Shown here piece by piece: positions 28,606-37,605 of a DNA stretch of 64,000 nucleotides. Both the position numbers and the translations under genes were made by a program. Below the pieces are notes generated by a model that was not told the DNA's origin, did not search any database, and saw only the letters and a list, made by a program, of their open reading frames with translations. This stretch comes from Cellvibrionaceae bacterium (lineage in GTDB: Bacteria > Pseudomonadota > Gammaproteobacteria > Pseudomonadales > Cellvibrionaceae). Location of the stretch: the NCBI GenBank assembly GCA_024707385.1, contig JANPZW010000015.1, positions 724,777 through 788,776 on the forward strand, given 5' to 3'. Every line of letters starts with the position of its first letter. Position 1 is the stretch's first letter.

Positions 28606-29118
28606 TTACTCAAGAATCACCAGTTGATTCAATAGATCGGCGGCGGATTTTTCGAAGAAGAAAAAGATCACGGTTAAACCTGTGGTGAACAATAACCAAG
28701 TAACACCAAAAGCAATTACTACAAATTGTTCTGAACTTGCACCATATGTCAAAGTGGATTGAGATGGTTTCGCAGGATTAAAACGGACTTCGACTTTCTG
28801 AGCCGATTTCAGCTTCTCATAAATTTTATGTTGGCCTGATTGATTATTACTCGCACCATACCCAAACGCCAGATTGCCCCCTTCGTAGGGAATGCCGTTG
28901 GCTTCATACATATACTTAATATCTACCTTGTACATCTTTGTACCCTCCGAGTCACGGTCGGTAACAAAATCCACATACACCACTTTGCCCGATGTTAAAA
29001 CCCAATTTTTGGCAGCCATAGCTTGATTCAGTGAACTGATGCCAACTCCCGCCAAGAAGAAGCCCACTATATAAAAAAGAGAGATAAAAATTACGAATGA
29101 AGTTGACATTTTTTCCAT
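28606..29118 (-). CDS. DUF3592 membrane protein
   Basis: The 170-residue protein has one helix at each end (SFVIFISLFYIVGFFLAGVG; FVVIAFGVTWLLFTTGLTVI) and a central beta-rich extracytoplasmic domain with the DUF3592 pattern: NWVLTSGKVVYVDF, VDIKYMYEANGIPYEGG, VEVRFNPAKPSQSTL. The family is widespread and of unknown role. It is downstream of another small membrane protein on the same strand. Confidence 0.85.
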   Translation of the reverse strand: MEKMSTSFVIFISLFYIVGFFLAGVGISSLNQAMAAKNWVLTSGKVVYVDFVTDRDSEGTKMYKVDIKYMYEANGIPYEGGNLAFGYGASNNQSGQHKIYEKLKSAQKVEVRFNPAKPSQSTLTYGASSEQFVVIAFGVTWLLFTTGLTVIFFFFEKSAADLLNQLVILE

Positions 29119-29157
29119 AATCGATATGAAGATTCTAAGTTCGAGCGTCCGTGAATA

Positions 29158-29472
29158 TCACGCAAAACGCCAAGCCAGCCAATAAATCACAAGTGCAACA
29201 CCCGCCATCACCTGAACGACCAAGGCATAACCCATCAGTTTGCGACCCAAACCCCAGTAATAGCTTTGGGTGACATAACCCAAGCCAAATGCAAAGAAGT
29301 AGCAGAACACCCACGCAACCCAGGCAACGCCCTTGCCCATACAACCAAATCCCTCGCAGTAAGAGCCCCACAAGCTGAGGCCGAAAACCAGCAGCGACAC
29401 AATAATACCGATGTAAATGACGAGCGCACCAAGGACGGCGAAATAGCGGGGACTTTTTGGAGGTTTATTCAT
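29158..29472 (-). CDS. Small four-helix membrane protein, unknown
   Basis: The 104-residue protein is mostly hydrophobic (YFAVLGALVIYIGIIVSLLV; GVAWVAWVFCYFFAFGLGYV; YALVVQVMAGVALVIYWLAW) with a short polar start MNKPPKSPR. It lies 39 bases upstream of the DUF3592 gene on the same strand. No family recognised. Confidence 0.6.
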   Translation of the reverse strand: MNKPPKSPRYFAVLGALVIYIGIIVSLLVFGLSLWGSYCEGFGCMGKGVAWVAWVFCYFFAFGLGYVTQSYYWGLGRKLMGYALVVQVMAGVALVIYWLAWRFA

Positions 29473-29860
29473 AGATTCTTATTCTGATAGATTGAGCGAA
29501 TAACATGGGTTCCGGCGCGCAATATAGCTTTATTTCAAGCCTATCCTCAATAGCTGCGAACCTTCCCGCTTCAAACTCTGCCAATGATCTCAACATACTC
29601 TGCAGAGCTTCCAGTGGACGTTTCAAACACAACGAATTTGCGTGATTCGCGCCATCGGAGGCCTGCAGGCACGCAATCAGGGTTTGATTGATGAGGTATT
29701 CCCGGTACCGCCGAGTTTCACTTAAGGACGGCCATAAAAATCTAAAGGAGAGCAATAAAAAGCTGCGATTTCGCGACTTTTTATGCGCGCTCGACTTTAA
29801 CCCGCGGAATCCGCAAGAGACTCTGCCTGCGCGCACCAAACCAAACGGGCGTTTGAACAA
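29465..29860 (-). CDS. Doubtful 131-codon open frame
   Basis: An arginine-rich frame that overlaps the next minus-strand start by 8 bases. Residues ~50-120 (YLINQTLIACLQASDGANHA) could be structured, but I saw no ribosome site, no family and an odd basic N-terminus. It is listed because otherwise 29473-29936 would be empty. Confidence 0.25.
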   Translation of the reverse strand: MFKRPFGLVRAGRVSCGFRGLKSSAHKKSRNRSFLLLSFRFLWPSLSETRRYREYLINQTLIACLQASDGANHANSLCLKRPLEALQSMLRSLAEFEAGRFAAIEDRLEIKLYCAPEPMLFAQSIRIRIYE

Positions 29861-29936
29861 TGCTTAGAGACGAGGTGAATTTTATAAAGTAATATCAAAG
29901 CCGTTCATATGACACGGACACTAGGAGAAAGTCATT

Positions 29937-30260
29937 ATGCGCGTGCATCCAAATTCTATTCTTATCCTCATCACGGTTTTTCCGCTTTTTTGCTCTAGTA
30001 GCTGGGCGCTGAGCCCTCGGAGTGAGTTGCTAGAAGCTTTTTTAAAAGAACTCTCAACAGAAGCTGAAAGAAAACAGCAGGAGCAGGTAGAAGCGAGAAA
30101 TCGACGGAAGGAGGAACAAAAAATAGAGAGCTGGCGCAAGAGGGAAGAGCTGCGCGCTCAGCAACAGAGAGATGAGGAGGGCACGCAAGCGCCAGTCGGA
30201 CTTCAGCAACAAAGGGGAGACTCTCAGCAACCACAGATCCACACCTATCGGTTTATGTAA
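29937..30260 (+). CDS. Secreted or periplasmic coiled-coil protein
   Basis: ATG 29937 follows TAGGAGAAAG. A signal peptide (ILILITVFPLFCSSSWA) precedes a highly charged helix (EAERKQQEQVEARNRRKEEQ) predicted as coiled coil through residue ~80. 107 residues; no family recognised. It is the first of three plus-strand genes to 31646. Confidence 0.6.
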   Translation: MRVHPNSILILITVFPLFCSSSWALSPRSELLEAFLKELSTEAERKQQEQVEARNRRKEEQKIESWRKREELRAQQQRDEEGTQAPVGLQQQRGDSQQPQIHTYRFM

Positions 30261-30312
30261 AAAAATAAATTTCTCAAATCAAAAAATAACTTTCAAAAAA
30301 TCAGGTATTTTT

Positions 30313-30873
30313 ATGCCACCGGAAAATCCAAATTCTCGCCCTCAAATTGAACGCGCAATAAAAGCTCTAGAGATTCTTGCGTCTTTAGCCACAATAATCG
30401 GAGTATTTGGGCTTTTTTTTATCTATAAACAAGTCAAGGTTAACGAAGAAGAAATTGCATTGAGCTCTCTGAATGAGATCTATGCCCAAATGGTCGATAT
30501 AGACAAAGTTTTCCTCGAGAACCCAGAAGCTCGCCTTTACATCTACAGCAATATACGACCAGAAGATCTTCGTCCTGACGCCAGCCCAGCCCAATATCAG
30601 TTAGATCAGGCCACAGCCATGGCGGCAGCGGAACTTATGCTAGATTTTTTTGCACAAGTGACGCTAGTGCTACCGAAGCTGGGCGATGCAGGAGAAAGCT
30701 GGGTAACTTATATTAAAGACGTGTATAAATGCAGCCCAGTTCTCCGGGAACGCTACGAAATAAAATATGATTGGTATAAGTATGAAGAGGCAGCTGAAAT
30801 TATCAATCAAGCAAAAGATGAGATGCAAAAGGGTAAAGTGCAATGCGACACTCTAAAAAAGCCAGCGATTTAA
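30313..30873 (+). CDS. Single-span membrane protein, unknown
   Basis: From ATG 30313 the 186-residue protein has one helix near residues 18-39 (ILASLATIIGVFGLFFIYKQ) followed by a helical domain with conserved-looking aromatic positions (EIYAQMVDIDKVFLENPEAR; ELMLDFFAQVTLVLP). The layout, one N-terminal span and a cytoplasmic helical domain, resembles many uncharacterised bacterial proteins. Its end overlaps the next gene by 31 bases, implying translational coupling. Confidence 0.7.
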   Translation: MPPENPNSRPQIERAIKALEILASLATIIGVFGLFFIYKQVKVNEEEIALSSLNEIYAQMVDIDKVFLENPEARLYIYSNIRPEDLRPDASPAQYQLDQATAMAAAELMLDFFAQVTLVLPKLGDAGESWVTYIKDVYKCSPVLRERYEIKYDWYKYEEAAEIINQAKDEMQKGKVQCDTLKKPAI

Positions 30874-31646
30874 CTGTTCACATTATTCGACATAAAGACG
30901 ATCCTCTGCTTAAACAGGGTTATGAAGCCTTGAATACCTATTTCGGAGGGCGCAATGAAATGGAGGCGCTCGCCGTTATTATTGAGAGGTTGAAATGGGA
31001 CCCATCAGAAAATATCAGTGGTTGCGGCTTCCACTATGAGATGGTGGTGATAACCGACAGTGAAGGAAAAATAGCATGCGTCGGTGATTACAGTGTAATT
31101 TTATCCCACCAAACCATCCTCAGCGGTGGAGCCGCGATTGTGCATCTATCCCATATTTGGGTGGACCCAGAGCAGCGTGGAGCGGGAATTGTTGAGCAAT
31201 ATATGAATGTACTCACCATTAATGCTGCTCGACAAAGCCTTGCCGAGGCCGAGCTGCCGGCAGATGCTCCTATTACCTTAGCCGCCGAAATGGAGCCCTA
31301 TGAGGCCGGCAATATGGAAAGAATATTGCGCCTAAGGCGCTTTTTTCGAGCAGGGCTTTTAATGGTGGACCCAGCGGCAATCACGTATTTACAGCCGGAT
31401 TTTAGAGCGGCTGCGGAAATTGATGCGAGCGGCGGCGCTGTCGGTGTTCCCTTGGTGTTGATGTTGCGACGAGTGGGTAAAGAGGCTGAGAGAACTATGC
31501 CTGCCGACGAATTGCACAACCTTATACTGGGGCTTTACGCGATGTATGCCCAAACAATGCGTCCGCAGGATATGCAGGTCATTTATCAGACACTTGATGA
31601 CAATGAGGTGCGAGACTCGACAGTCGCGCTGCTTAATAGGGTTTAA
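30843..31646 (+). CDS. GNAT-like acyltransferase, unassigned
   Basis: The 267-residue protein shows a GNAT-like core: VVITDSEGKIACVGDYSVIL, then AIVHLSHIWVDPEQRGAGIV, which matches the acetyl-CoA loop (VxPxxRGxG). A C-terminal ~100 residues are not part of a minimal GNAT fold. Substrate unknown. It overlaps the upstream membrane protein gene, so the two probably work together. Confidence 0.65.
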   Translation: MRHSKKASDLTVHIIRHKDDPLLKQGYEALNTYFGGRNEMEALAVIIERLKWDPSENISGCGFHYEMVVITDSEGKIACVGDYSVILSHQTILSGGAAIVHLSHIWVDPEQRGAGIVEQYMNVLTINAARQSLAEAELPADAPITLAAEMEPYEAGNMERILRLRRFFRAGLLMVDPAAITYLQPDFRAAAEIDASGGAVGVPLVLMLRRVGKEAERTMPADELHNLILGLYAMYAQTMRPQDMQVIYQTLDDNEVRDSTVALLNRV

Positions 31647-31692
31647 GTGCAAGATTATTCACTGTTATTCTATTGCGATAAAATATAACGCA

Positions 31693-31720
31693 AGGGCTCT
31701 GCCAAATGGAGTGGAGCCCT
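31693..31720 (+). terminator. Hairpin after the GNAT-like gene
   Basis: AGGGCTC (31693-31699) and GAGCCCT (31714-31720) pair, with CCA/TGG inside the loop; no T run follows. It lies 46 bases after the stop and may be a weak terminator. The remaining stretch to 31987 has no recognised gene. Confidence 0.4.
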
Positions 31721-31987
31721 CAAATAACATATTCCCACCTCACGAAATCGCATCCAGTTTTACGAGACAAAATTCCGCCGGGCGCCTATTTTCAGGCTCT
31801 CTGCTCATAAATTTTTCGCATTTCGCTTTTCTTTCATTAGAAGTTCTTAATCTATCTAAAGCTATTAGCCGGTGAATATTTAGCTTTCGCTCACAGTCTA
31901 TGTAATTAACAGCCAGCAATTTATGGTCGGCTGTGTGCCGCATGCTGACTAAATGCATCAACAATAACACTCCACTGGAGGAATACT

Positions 31988-32542
31988 ATGAAGCGTTTTT
32001 ATTACACCAGTGACAGTCTGGATGGGCTAGAACAAGTTGAACACGAACTTGAAAATGCAGGCATCACTAAACCTCAGATTCACGTATTCAGCCGGGACGA
32101 TGCGGGGGTTGAGCAGCGCAAACTGCACACTGTGCAGGAGTTTATGAAGCGTGATGTCCTGCATTCCGGATTGTGGGGCGCAGTAGTCGGCTTGGCCATT
32201 GCATCGTTGGTAATGATTGCTGTCCACCTTTCCGGCATAGGTGCGGAATTCGGCTGGGCTCCTTTTATTCTTCCGGCCGTATTAGTACTGATTTTTTGTA
32301 CTTGGGAAGGTGGATTATTCGGCATCCATAAGACCCATCATGATTTACGCAATTTCGAAGCGGCGCTACGTGACGGGAAACATATCTTGTTTGTCGATGT
32401 AGAAACCAAAGAACGCTCTCTTTTGCAGAATATTCAGATGCGCCATCCCCATTTAAAATCAGCCGGCGAAGGTCCCTCTACACCCAGCTGGGCCATTTCG
32501 TGGCAAAAAAAATGGCATGACTTTGTACAAGCCATGCCTTAG
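31988..32542 (+). CDS. Conserved membrane protein of the pseudomonad type, unknown function
   Basis: ATG 31988 follows CACTGGAGGAA. The 184-residue protein has a cytoplasmic N-domain (MKRFYYTSDSLDGLEQVEHE; IHVFSRDD), two membrane helices (~residues 57-78 and 88-106), a His-rich loop (GIHKTHHDL) and a C-domain ending WQKKWHDFVQAMP. Near relatives are common in Pseudomonas, sometimes misnamed as NAD/FAD-utilising enzymes. Role unknown. Confidence 0.75.
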   Translation: MKRFYYTSDSLDGLEQVEHELENAGITKPQIHVFSRDDAGVEQRKLHTVQEFMKRDVLHSGLWGAVVGLAIASLVMIAVHLSGIGAEFGWAPFILPAVLVLIFCTWEGGLFGIHKTHHDLRNFEAALRDGKHILFVDVETKERSLLQNIQMRHPHLKSAGEGPSTPSWAISWQKKWHDFVQAMP

Positions 32543-32588
32543 TCGGGCAGAAGTGGGGGTTGGGTCGGCTTGGTGGGCGCAGGCTTGA

Positions 32589-32690
32589 GGATCGGTAGCC
32601 CGTTATTGAGGCTGTTCTGGTGCGTGGACATGGACGCTCCATTCACTGGCCAAGCCTGATTCTTATCGTCGGCATGACGCCGTTGGTGTT
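32589..32690 (+). pseudogene. Relic of the SLC13 permease gene
   Basis: TGCGTGGACATGGAC and AAGCCTGATTCTTATCGTCG, plus flanks, match 19880-19985 of the SLC13 gene, then the sequence jumps to GTTGGTGTTGCC from that gene's 3' end. Small internal deletions destroy the frame. It records a former second copy of the permease or a duplication of its 3' part. Confidence 0.75.
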
Positions 32691-32763
32691 GCCAGAAGGA
32701 AGCTAAAGCTTCTCCAGTAGCGGCCGATAGTGATCTAAAGCCCCTGATCCCACTTGGCTCTGC

Positions 32764-34432
32764 ATGACGTCTATCAACAACACTTTGATCAACCGTTTTG
32801 CTGCAGCGCAGCAAGCCGCAAAAGCGGATCCGGAGCATCTACTCTCCAACCGCCATAGGCAATCACTGGAGCAAACCACGTCTAAGGCCAGATCCGACGG
32901 TGCCCACTCCGATAGCGCCTCATTAACCTATACCAACCGTCCGTCAGATGGGAAAGGCGGCCGGACGGTGATCTCGTCCCAGCGTGCCACCAATACATCC
33001 GCAAGCCCTGCGACGTCGGAACCGGTCAGGCAATTCGAAAGAATGAACGCCGCTAAAGCGCTTGTGGCACGGCATCTAGGTGGGACGCATACGGAGACAG
33101 GCAATCGGCCGCAGACTGGCGAATTATTGGACCTTACCGTACGCACCAAGGACGGAGACACGATCACCCTCAAAATAAGCAGCGATCTTGTCCTCAACAA
33201 AAAGGATGGCGGAACCTCCTTGGACAGCGAATCCCATTTTTCCTTCGTGGTGGCGGGCGAACTCAGTGACAAAGAACGAGAGGCCGTGGATGCGCTGGTG
33301 AATCGGCTGGGAGAAATTGCCGGCGATTATCAAAACGACGGCTGGGCGGATGTGACATTTCTGGACGCGGTAGATGGCGATTTTATCGCTGGATTGGACC
33401 TCAGCGTTGCAGGCAATGAAGGCAATACCTTGTCGATTACTTACAGCCTCAATTCCGCCACGGGCACGCATACCCTGGCTGTCGACCAGAATGATTATGA
33501 ATACGAAATCAATGCGGAAGCCATTCTGGATTCGACTAATCTTCCGCTGAAAGATAATGAAATCTACTTGCAGTATCAGCAAATTCTCATGGATACCGCG
33601 CGCTCCTATAAAGCTGGCGAATTTTCCGGAGGAGCAAAAAGCACGGATGCGACCGAATTTTTTCTCGATGGTCTGGAGGCCATTTTCACGCCGCTAACAC
33701 CTGATCACACTGACAGCGTTAAAGCGTCGCAAATTGATCGCGCCGAATCCAAAAATGCGGAGGCTCCAGGTAAAATCAATAGCGAGCAGAAAACTCCCGC
33801 TCCTCATTCAGATTCGGAAGGAGAAAAAACACCGCAAAGCAAAAGCACCACAGAAGATGCTTTCTTAAGTGGCATTCCCGACTTCTCTGCCAGCTTCAAC
33901 ACTCCACTGTTTACACCCAACGCCTCCAACTTGGGTGAAGTCTCGCAGATGAGTTTGACGATGGAGCAGTCCACCGACATTTCCATAAAGCGCGGAATGA
34001 AAACCGTCGAGCAGAACTACAGCTACGAATCCACCGTCAGCCAACATTTTGGTATCGGTGGCGATAGCATCGAACACGCAAACTTAGCGGATGAAGACCA
34101 GCCCGGCGGGCAAACCTATTTACACGAAGTGGTCAAACAAGCGGCAAACATGACGCGGATCTTGGATATGGACACCAATGGCAATGCCCTTGCTTACACG
34201 GAAGAAAAAGAGAGCACGCATGTTGAAAAAGACCAAATCAGTGGTGAACGGAGAGATCACCGATATCAAAGAAGAAGACCTCACCGATCCGCGGGAAAAT
34301 TACTCCTACGCTTTACAGGCCACCAACGCTGTCCTTAAAGCGCCGTTGCGGATGACTCAGGTCAGTGACTACGTTGATATTCAGCTGCTTGAAGAAGCCA
34401 TTAAATCGAGCCGCGTAGATTTTTATTCATAA
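32764..34432 (+). CDS. Large protein of unknown function (one frameshift)
   Basis: About 556 codons from ATG 32764. The frame breaks in the A5 run 34226-34230; removing one A continues from THVEK with TKSVVNGEITDIKEEDL to the TAA at 34430-34432. There is no signal peptide. Residues ~115-260 form a beta-rich domain (LLDLTVRTKDGDTITLKISS; DLSVAGNEGNTLSITYSLNS; THTLAVDQNDYEYEINAEAI), residues ~320-380 are polar low complexity. Proteins with this domain occur in Pseudomonas and Cellvibrio without known function. It stands alone between the SLC13 relic and an inverted repeat. Confidence 0.7.
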
Positions 34433-34590
34433 GAACTATCGGGAGGTTGGGGATCTGCAGCTCTTATTCCCACATCCTGGATCTTTCCGTTCGTTGATCA
34501 TGAAAACTCTAAGCCGAAAGAAATCAAGTTGAGTGAGCATAGTCGAACTTCATTTGTGATCGAACTACTTGATCCTTTCCGAGCATGTCC

Positions 34591-34743
34591 TAAACCACCC
34601 CGTCAGGCTATGCCTGCCACCCCCTCCGGAGGAGGGGAATATCCTGCCCCCAAACATTCACTCATTTGCCGGGCAGTACCCCGAAGTCGATCTAAACCAT
34701 TCCCCTCCTCCGGAGGGGTACGCCGAAGGCGGGGGGTGGTTTA
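34591..34743. repeat. Long inverted repeat (hairpin element)
   Basis: TAAACCACCCC at 34591 pairs with GGGGTGGTTTA at 34743, and CCCCTCCGGAGGAGGGGAAT (34621-34640) pairs perfectly with ATTCCCCTCCTCCGGAGGGG (34699-34718). About 58 bases lie between the arms. It has the look of a non-coding MITE- or REP-like element; no transposase is nearby. Confidence 0.8.
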
Positions 34744-34783
34744 ATTTAAATGCTATTAGGCCTCTTCTGCGCGTTTCCCATTT

Positions 34784-34852
34784 CAAAAGCCAGCGGCCAC
34801 ACTGATTAAATTGATGAAGGAAATCGGAGTAGTTTTAACTCAAAATGAGGCC
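34784..34852 (+). pseudogene. Relic of the effector-like gene found at 40659-41742
   Basis: This stretch (AAAGCCAGCGGCCACACTGA onwards) matches about 41569-41636, encoding the AATLIKLMKETGVTLTQNEA part of that protein, with scattered substitutions. Nothing else of the gene remains. Position between the inverted repeat and GH43 suggests a lost paralogue or a recombination footprint. Confidence 0.75.
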
Positions 34853-34877
34853 GATCATGCCAGTCAGTTCAGTTTGT

Positions 34878-36014
34878 TTATGGATTCTGTTCAGTCACCT
34901 TCCGCTTAGAAGTCGGCACAATTTTTTGAATAGTGCCGTCCGCATTAAAGAACACTCGTTCCATCGCGGTTGAGCGTCTGTAACTTCCGCCGCCGGGAAG
35001 ATTGGCGTCATGGTAGGCCAGGAAGGTGTGACCTTTGAAGTCAAACAAAGCGGGGTGAATAGTGGTGGTGCCGGGCAATGGGTCCATAATAATGCCTTGG
35101 TATTGCCATGGCCCAGTAGCGGATGTACTAGTGGCGTAACCGATGCTCTCTGGGAATCCTGCGGCGTATACCAAATAATACAAGCCGTTGTGTTTGGAGA
35201 CGTAAGGCGCTTCTTCAAAATTTGGTAGGGTATCAACCGTATTAATTTTAACGTTGCTCATATCCCGGCTGATCATTTTGCCGTTGGCATCCAGGGTAAA
35301 TGTTTCTCCCTTTAGGTGAATCAGATTACTTTCCAATTCCACCCACCACAATTGTTTGTTGCCCCAATACAAATAAGCGCGACCGTCGTCGTCAATAAAA
35401 ACGGCGGGGTCGATATTGCGCCAAGAGTGGTCTTTATATTGAGCAGTGTCGGCCAGCACAATCATGGGCATGCCGCGCGGATCGGTAAAAGGACCTTCCG
35501 GGTTATCGGATACCGCCACACCAATGGTAAAACCAAATTCCGGCTGGCCGCCTTCCATGGTCACATAAAAATAAAATTTGGATTTGCCGGATTCGTCTTT
35601 TTTGTGGGTAACGTGCGCCGCATAGGCATTGCCTGTCACTTCACTGCCACGCGCCCATTCAAAATCGGAATAATGCAAAACCGCGCCTTTGTTTTCCCAT
35701 TTCACCAAGTCGGTCGTTGTCCACAAACGATAGTCGTACATGCGGTAGTCGTTCACGTCGATGGCTTGTTCGTCGTGACTGGTGTACAGATACAGAGTGT
35801 CACCCAGCACCAGCGCGGCAGGGTCAGCGGTATAAATAATCTCGCCGACTTCATTGGTGGGATCTTGTGTGTCATAGCGAATAATCGGGTTATCAAAAAC
35901 GGTTGGAGGCTCAAAAGCCGTGTCAGCAGCCTTATCCGATTGTAGGTAGGCACAAGCAGTTACGGTCAGTGCCGATGCAGCAGTCAAAACGGCTGGAATC
36001 ATTTTTCTCATCAT
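34878..36014 (-). CDS. GH43-family glycosidase lipoprotein
   Basis: From ATG 36014 the 378-residue product has a lipoprotein signal (LTAASALTVTAC). The five-bladed GH43 pattern is present: ADPAALVLGDTLYLYTSHDE with the catalytic Asp, WRNIDPAVFIDDDGRAYLYW, and EEAPYVSKHNGLYYLVYAAG with the general acid Glu. Family enzymes remove arabinose or xylose from hemicellulose or pectin. It is complete, single-gene, and its promoter region abuts the second 265-bp repeat. Confidence 0.9.
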   Translation of the reverse strand: MMRKMIPAVLTAASALTVTACAYLQSDKAADTAFEPPTVFDNPIIRYDTQDPTNEVGEIIYTADPAALVLGDTLYLYTSHDEQAIDVNDYRMYDYRLWTTTDLVKWENKGAVLHYSDFEWARGSEVTGNAYAAHVTHKKDESGKSKFYFYVTMEGGQPEFGFTIGVAVSDNPEGPFTDPRGMPMIVLADTAQYKDHSWRNIDPAVFIDDDGRAYLYWGNKQLWWVELESNLIHLKGETFTLDANGKMISRDMSNVKINTVDTLPNFEEAPYVSKHNGLYYLVYAAGFPESIGYATSTSATGPWQYQGIIMDPLPGTTTIHPALFDFKGHTFLAYHDANLPGGGSYRRSTAMERVFFNADGTIQKIVPTSKRKVTEQNP

Positions 36015-36207
36015 GAATCGGTCTCTTTGCATTTTTTAACTAATTGTTGGCTCTTATGTGCCGTTTGCATGGGTAAACCAGTGCAGAGCGTTACCGTAAC
36101 GGTTGAATAGGTGGATTACTAGTGTTTTGGGCGCTCAGTCGGAGGGGTGATTTGGCCCGGTTCACAGGGCGAGGGCGGACCTTGCGTCACTCCTGGTGAT
36201 GCCCTTT

Positions 36208-36475
36208 TTGGCGAGCTCCTGAGAACTACGTCAACTCCCACGCGATAATTCGCGTATAACACCGCGCAGAGCTCTGAATCTGTTTTATATTCAATAGGTT
36301 GGCTTTGCCTTTAGATTGATATCACGCAATGCACGGGTAGGAAAACGAGCATGCGTGAATACGGGGCGATCAGGGGTGGCGCAAAACGCTGAAAATTTTT
36401 TATAAACCGTGGTTTATGGGTGATATCTCTGTTGAGTGTTAGGGAGATATCGAGCATGCGTGATATTAAAATGTT
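36208..36475 (+). repeat. 265-bp direct repeat, copy 2
   Basis: Matches 20381-20650. Just upstream, CTGGTGATGCCCTTTTTGG (36194-36212) resembles the last codons of the SLC13 gene, so the copied segment probably included that gene's 3' end. Similarity stops at AAAATGTTAA, where the TIR-like cassette begins. The GCGCG hairpin of copy 1 is ACGCG/CGCGT here. Confidence 0.85.
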
Positions 36476-36499
36476 AAGGACAAAATAGGGAGTATCGGT

Positions 36500-37557
36500 A
36501 TGGCAGCAAAGAAAAAAAGCACCAGCTAAAAATAAATCCGTGGCTAGAAGTAGCAACGCTACTTCAGGAGTGGCGAAATTCCCGAGACACTCCATAGGTC
36601 GCGCTATCAGAATACCAAAAGCAATAATCGAGCAGAATGCTGGCAATGAATGTACTGTAGCGCAAAGTGCAGATTTTGTAGGCGTTGGCAACCATGGTCC
36701 ATACAAGTTAGAAGTAAGTTCTGCAACAAAATATGGCTTGCTGGAAAGTCCTTCAGCCGGTCGCATAGCAATCACGGAGTTAGCGAGGAGAATACTGCGT
36801 CCGCAATCTGAGTCTGACGAATTGGCAGGAATAAGAGAGGCGGTTCTTAATGCTCCTCAAATATCGGATGTTTATAAACATTACAGGGGCGAAAACCTAC
36901 CCGATGAAAAGTTTCTAAATAATACCATATGTGATACCTACAAGGTTCCTCGCGATAAAGTCGAAGAGTTTACTAAAATATTTATTGAGACTCTAACGGA
37001 CGCTAAGCTCCTTCAGACGCATGGCGGAAAAACTAGGGTTCTTGATGTAACTGAAGAAGACCCGGATTCTACAGAAAAAACAGAGACGCTTAAAAAGCTC
37101 GGCAAAGGAGTTAAGATCGAAGCATCCGATACCTGTTTCGTGATGCAGCCTTTCGGGCCTCCGCTGGGAACTTACTATGAAAAAGATTTACAAGCCAGCA
37201 ATAGAAAAGGCCGGTCTCAAACCAATGAGAGCCGATGCTGATATTTTTGGCACAGGAAAGATAATTGACCAAGTATGGAGGGGAATACTTGAAGCAAAAG
37301 TCCTAGTTGCTGAACTCACAAATAGAAATCCGAACGTGTTTTATGAGCTTGGCTTGGCTCATGCCCTGAATAAGCCCGTCGTTTTAGTTTCTTCTAATGA
37401 ACACGATGTCCCTTTTGACCTCCAACATATCCGAGTAATCTATTACGATACTACTGATCCATTTTGGGGGAACAAGCTAATGGACAAGGTGGCTGAAAAT
37501 ATTATTTCCGCCATAAGAAATCCAGAAGAAGCGGTATTTAAAAATGCGCTCGAGTAA
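36500..37557 (+). CDS. Winged-helix plus TIR-like nucleotide-binding protein in a cassette (two frameshifts)
   Basis: ATG 36500 follows AGGGAG. Two homopolymer slips, A7 at 36512-36518 and A5 at 37180-37184, split it; repaired it reads MAAKKKAPAKNKSVARSSN ... CFVMQPFGPPLGTYYEKIYK and is about 351 residues. The N-terminal two thirds look like paired winged-helix units (SSATKYGLLESPSAGRIAIT). The C-terminal ~125 residues have the TIR-like pattern FVMQPF, AGLKPMRAD, LVAELTNRNPNVFYELGLAH, where Glu of FYELG is the candidate catalytic residue. Such domains occur in NAD-cleaving or nucleotide-sensing immune proteins. The gene is bounded by a GTTAAGG core and an attC-like site. Confidence 0.75.
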
Positions 37558-37563
37558 GTGTCT

Positions 37564-37605
37564 TAACAAAGCGCTGCACCGGACAAGCCGGTGAGCGCGA
37601 CGTTA
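37564..37605 (+). mobile_element. attC-like recombination site 3
   Basis: TAAC (37564-37567) and GTTA (37602-37605) flank GCGCT 37571-37575 and CACCGG 37577-37582, pairing fully with CCGGTG 37588-37593 and AGCGC 37594-37598; G37576 is extrahelical and the AAA / GAC spacers are unpaired. It starts 6 bases after the stop of the TIR-like gene. It is shorter than most attC sites, so a plain terminator is the alternative, though no T run follows. Confidence 0.7.

Noticed and set aside
31684..31729. Hairpin with TATAAC at its left, as an attC site
   Set aside because: Both outer cores read TAAC; the required GTTA partner is absent. It is listed only as a weak terminator.
36015..36207. Stretch before repeat copy 2 as a longer SLC13 relic
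   Set aside because: Only the last ~20 bases resemble the SLC13 end; the rest could not be aligned convincingly.
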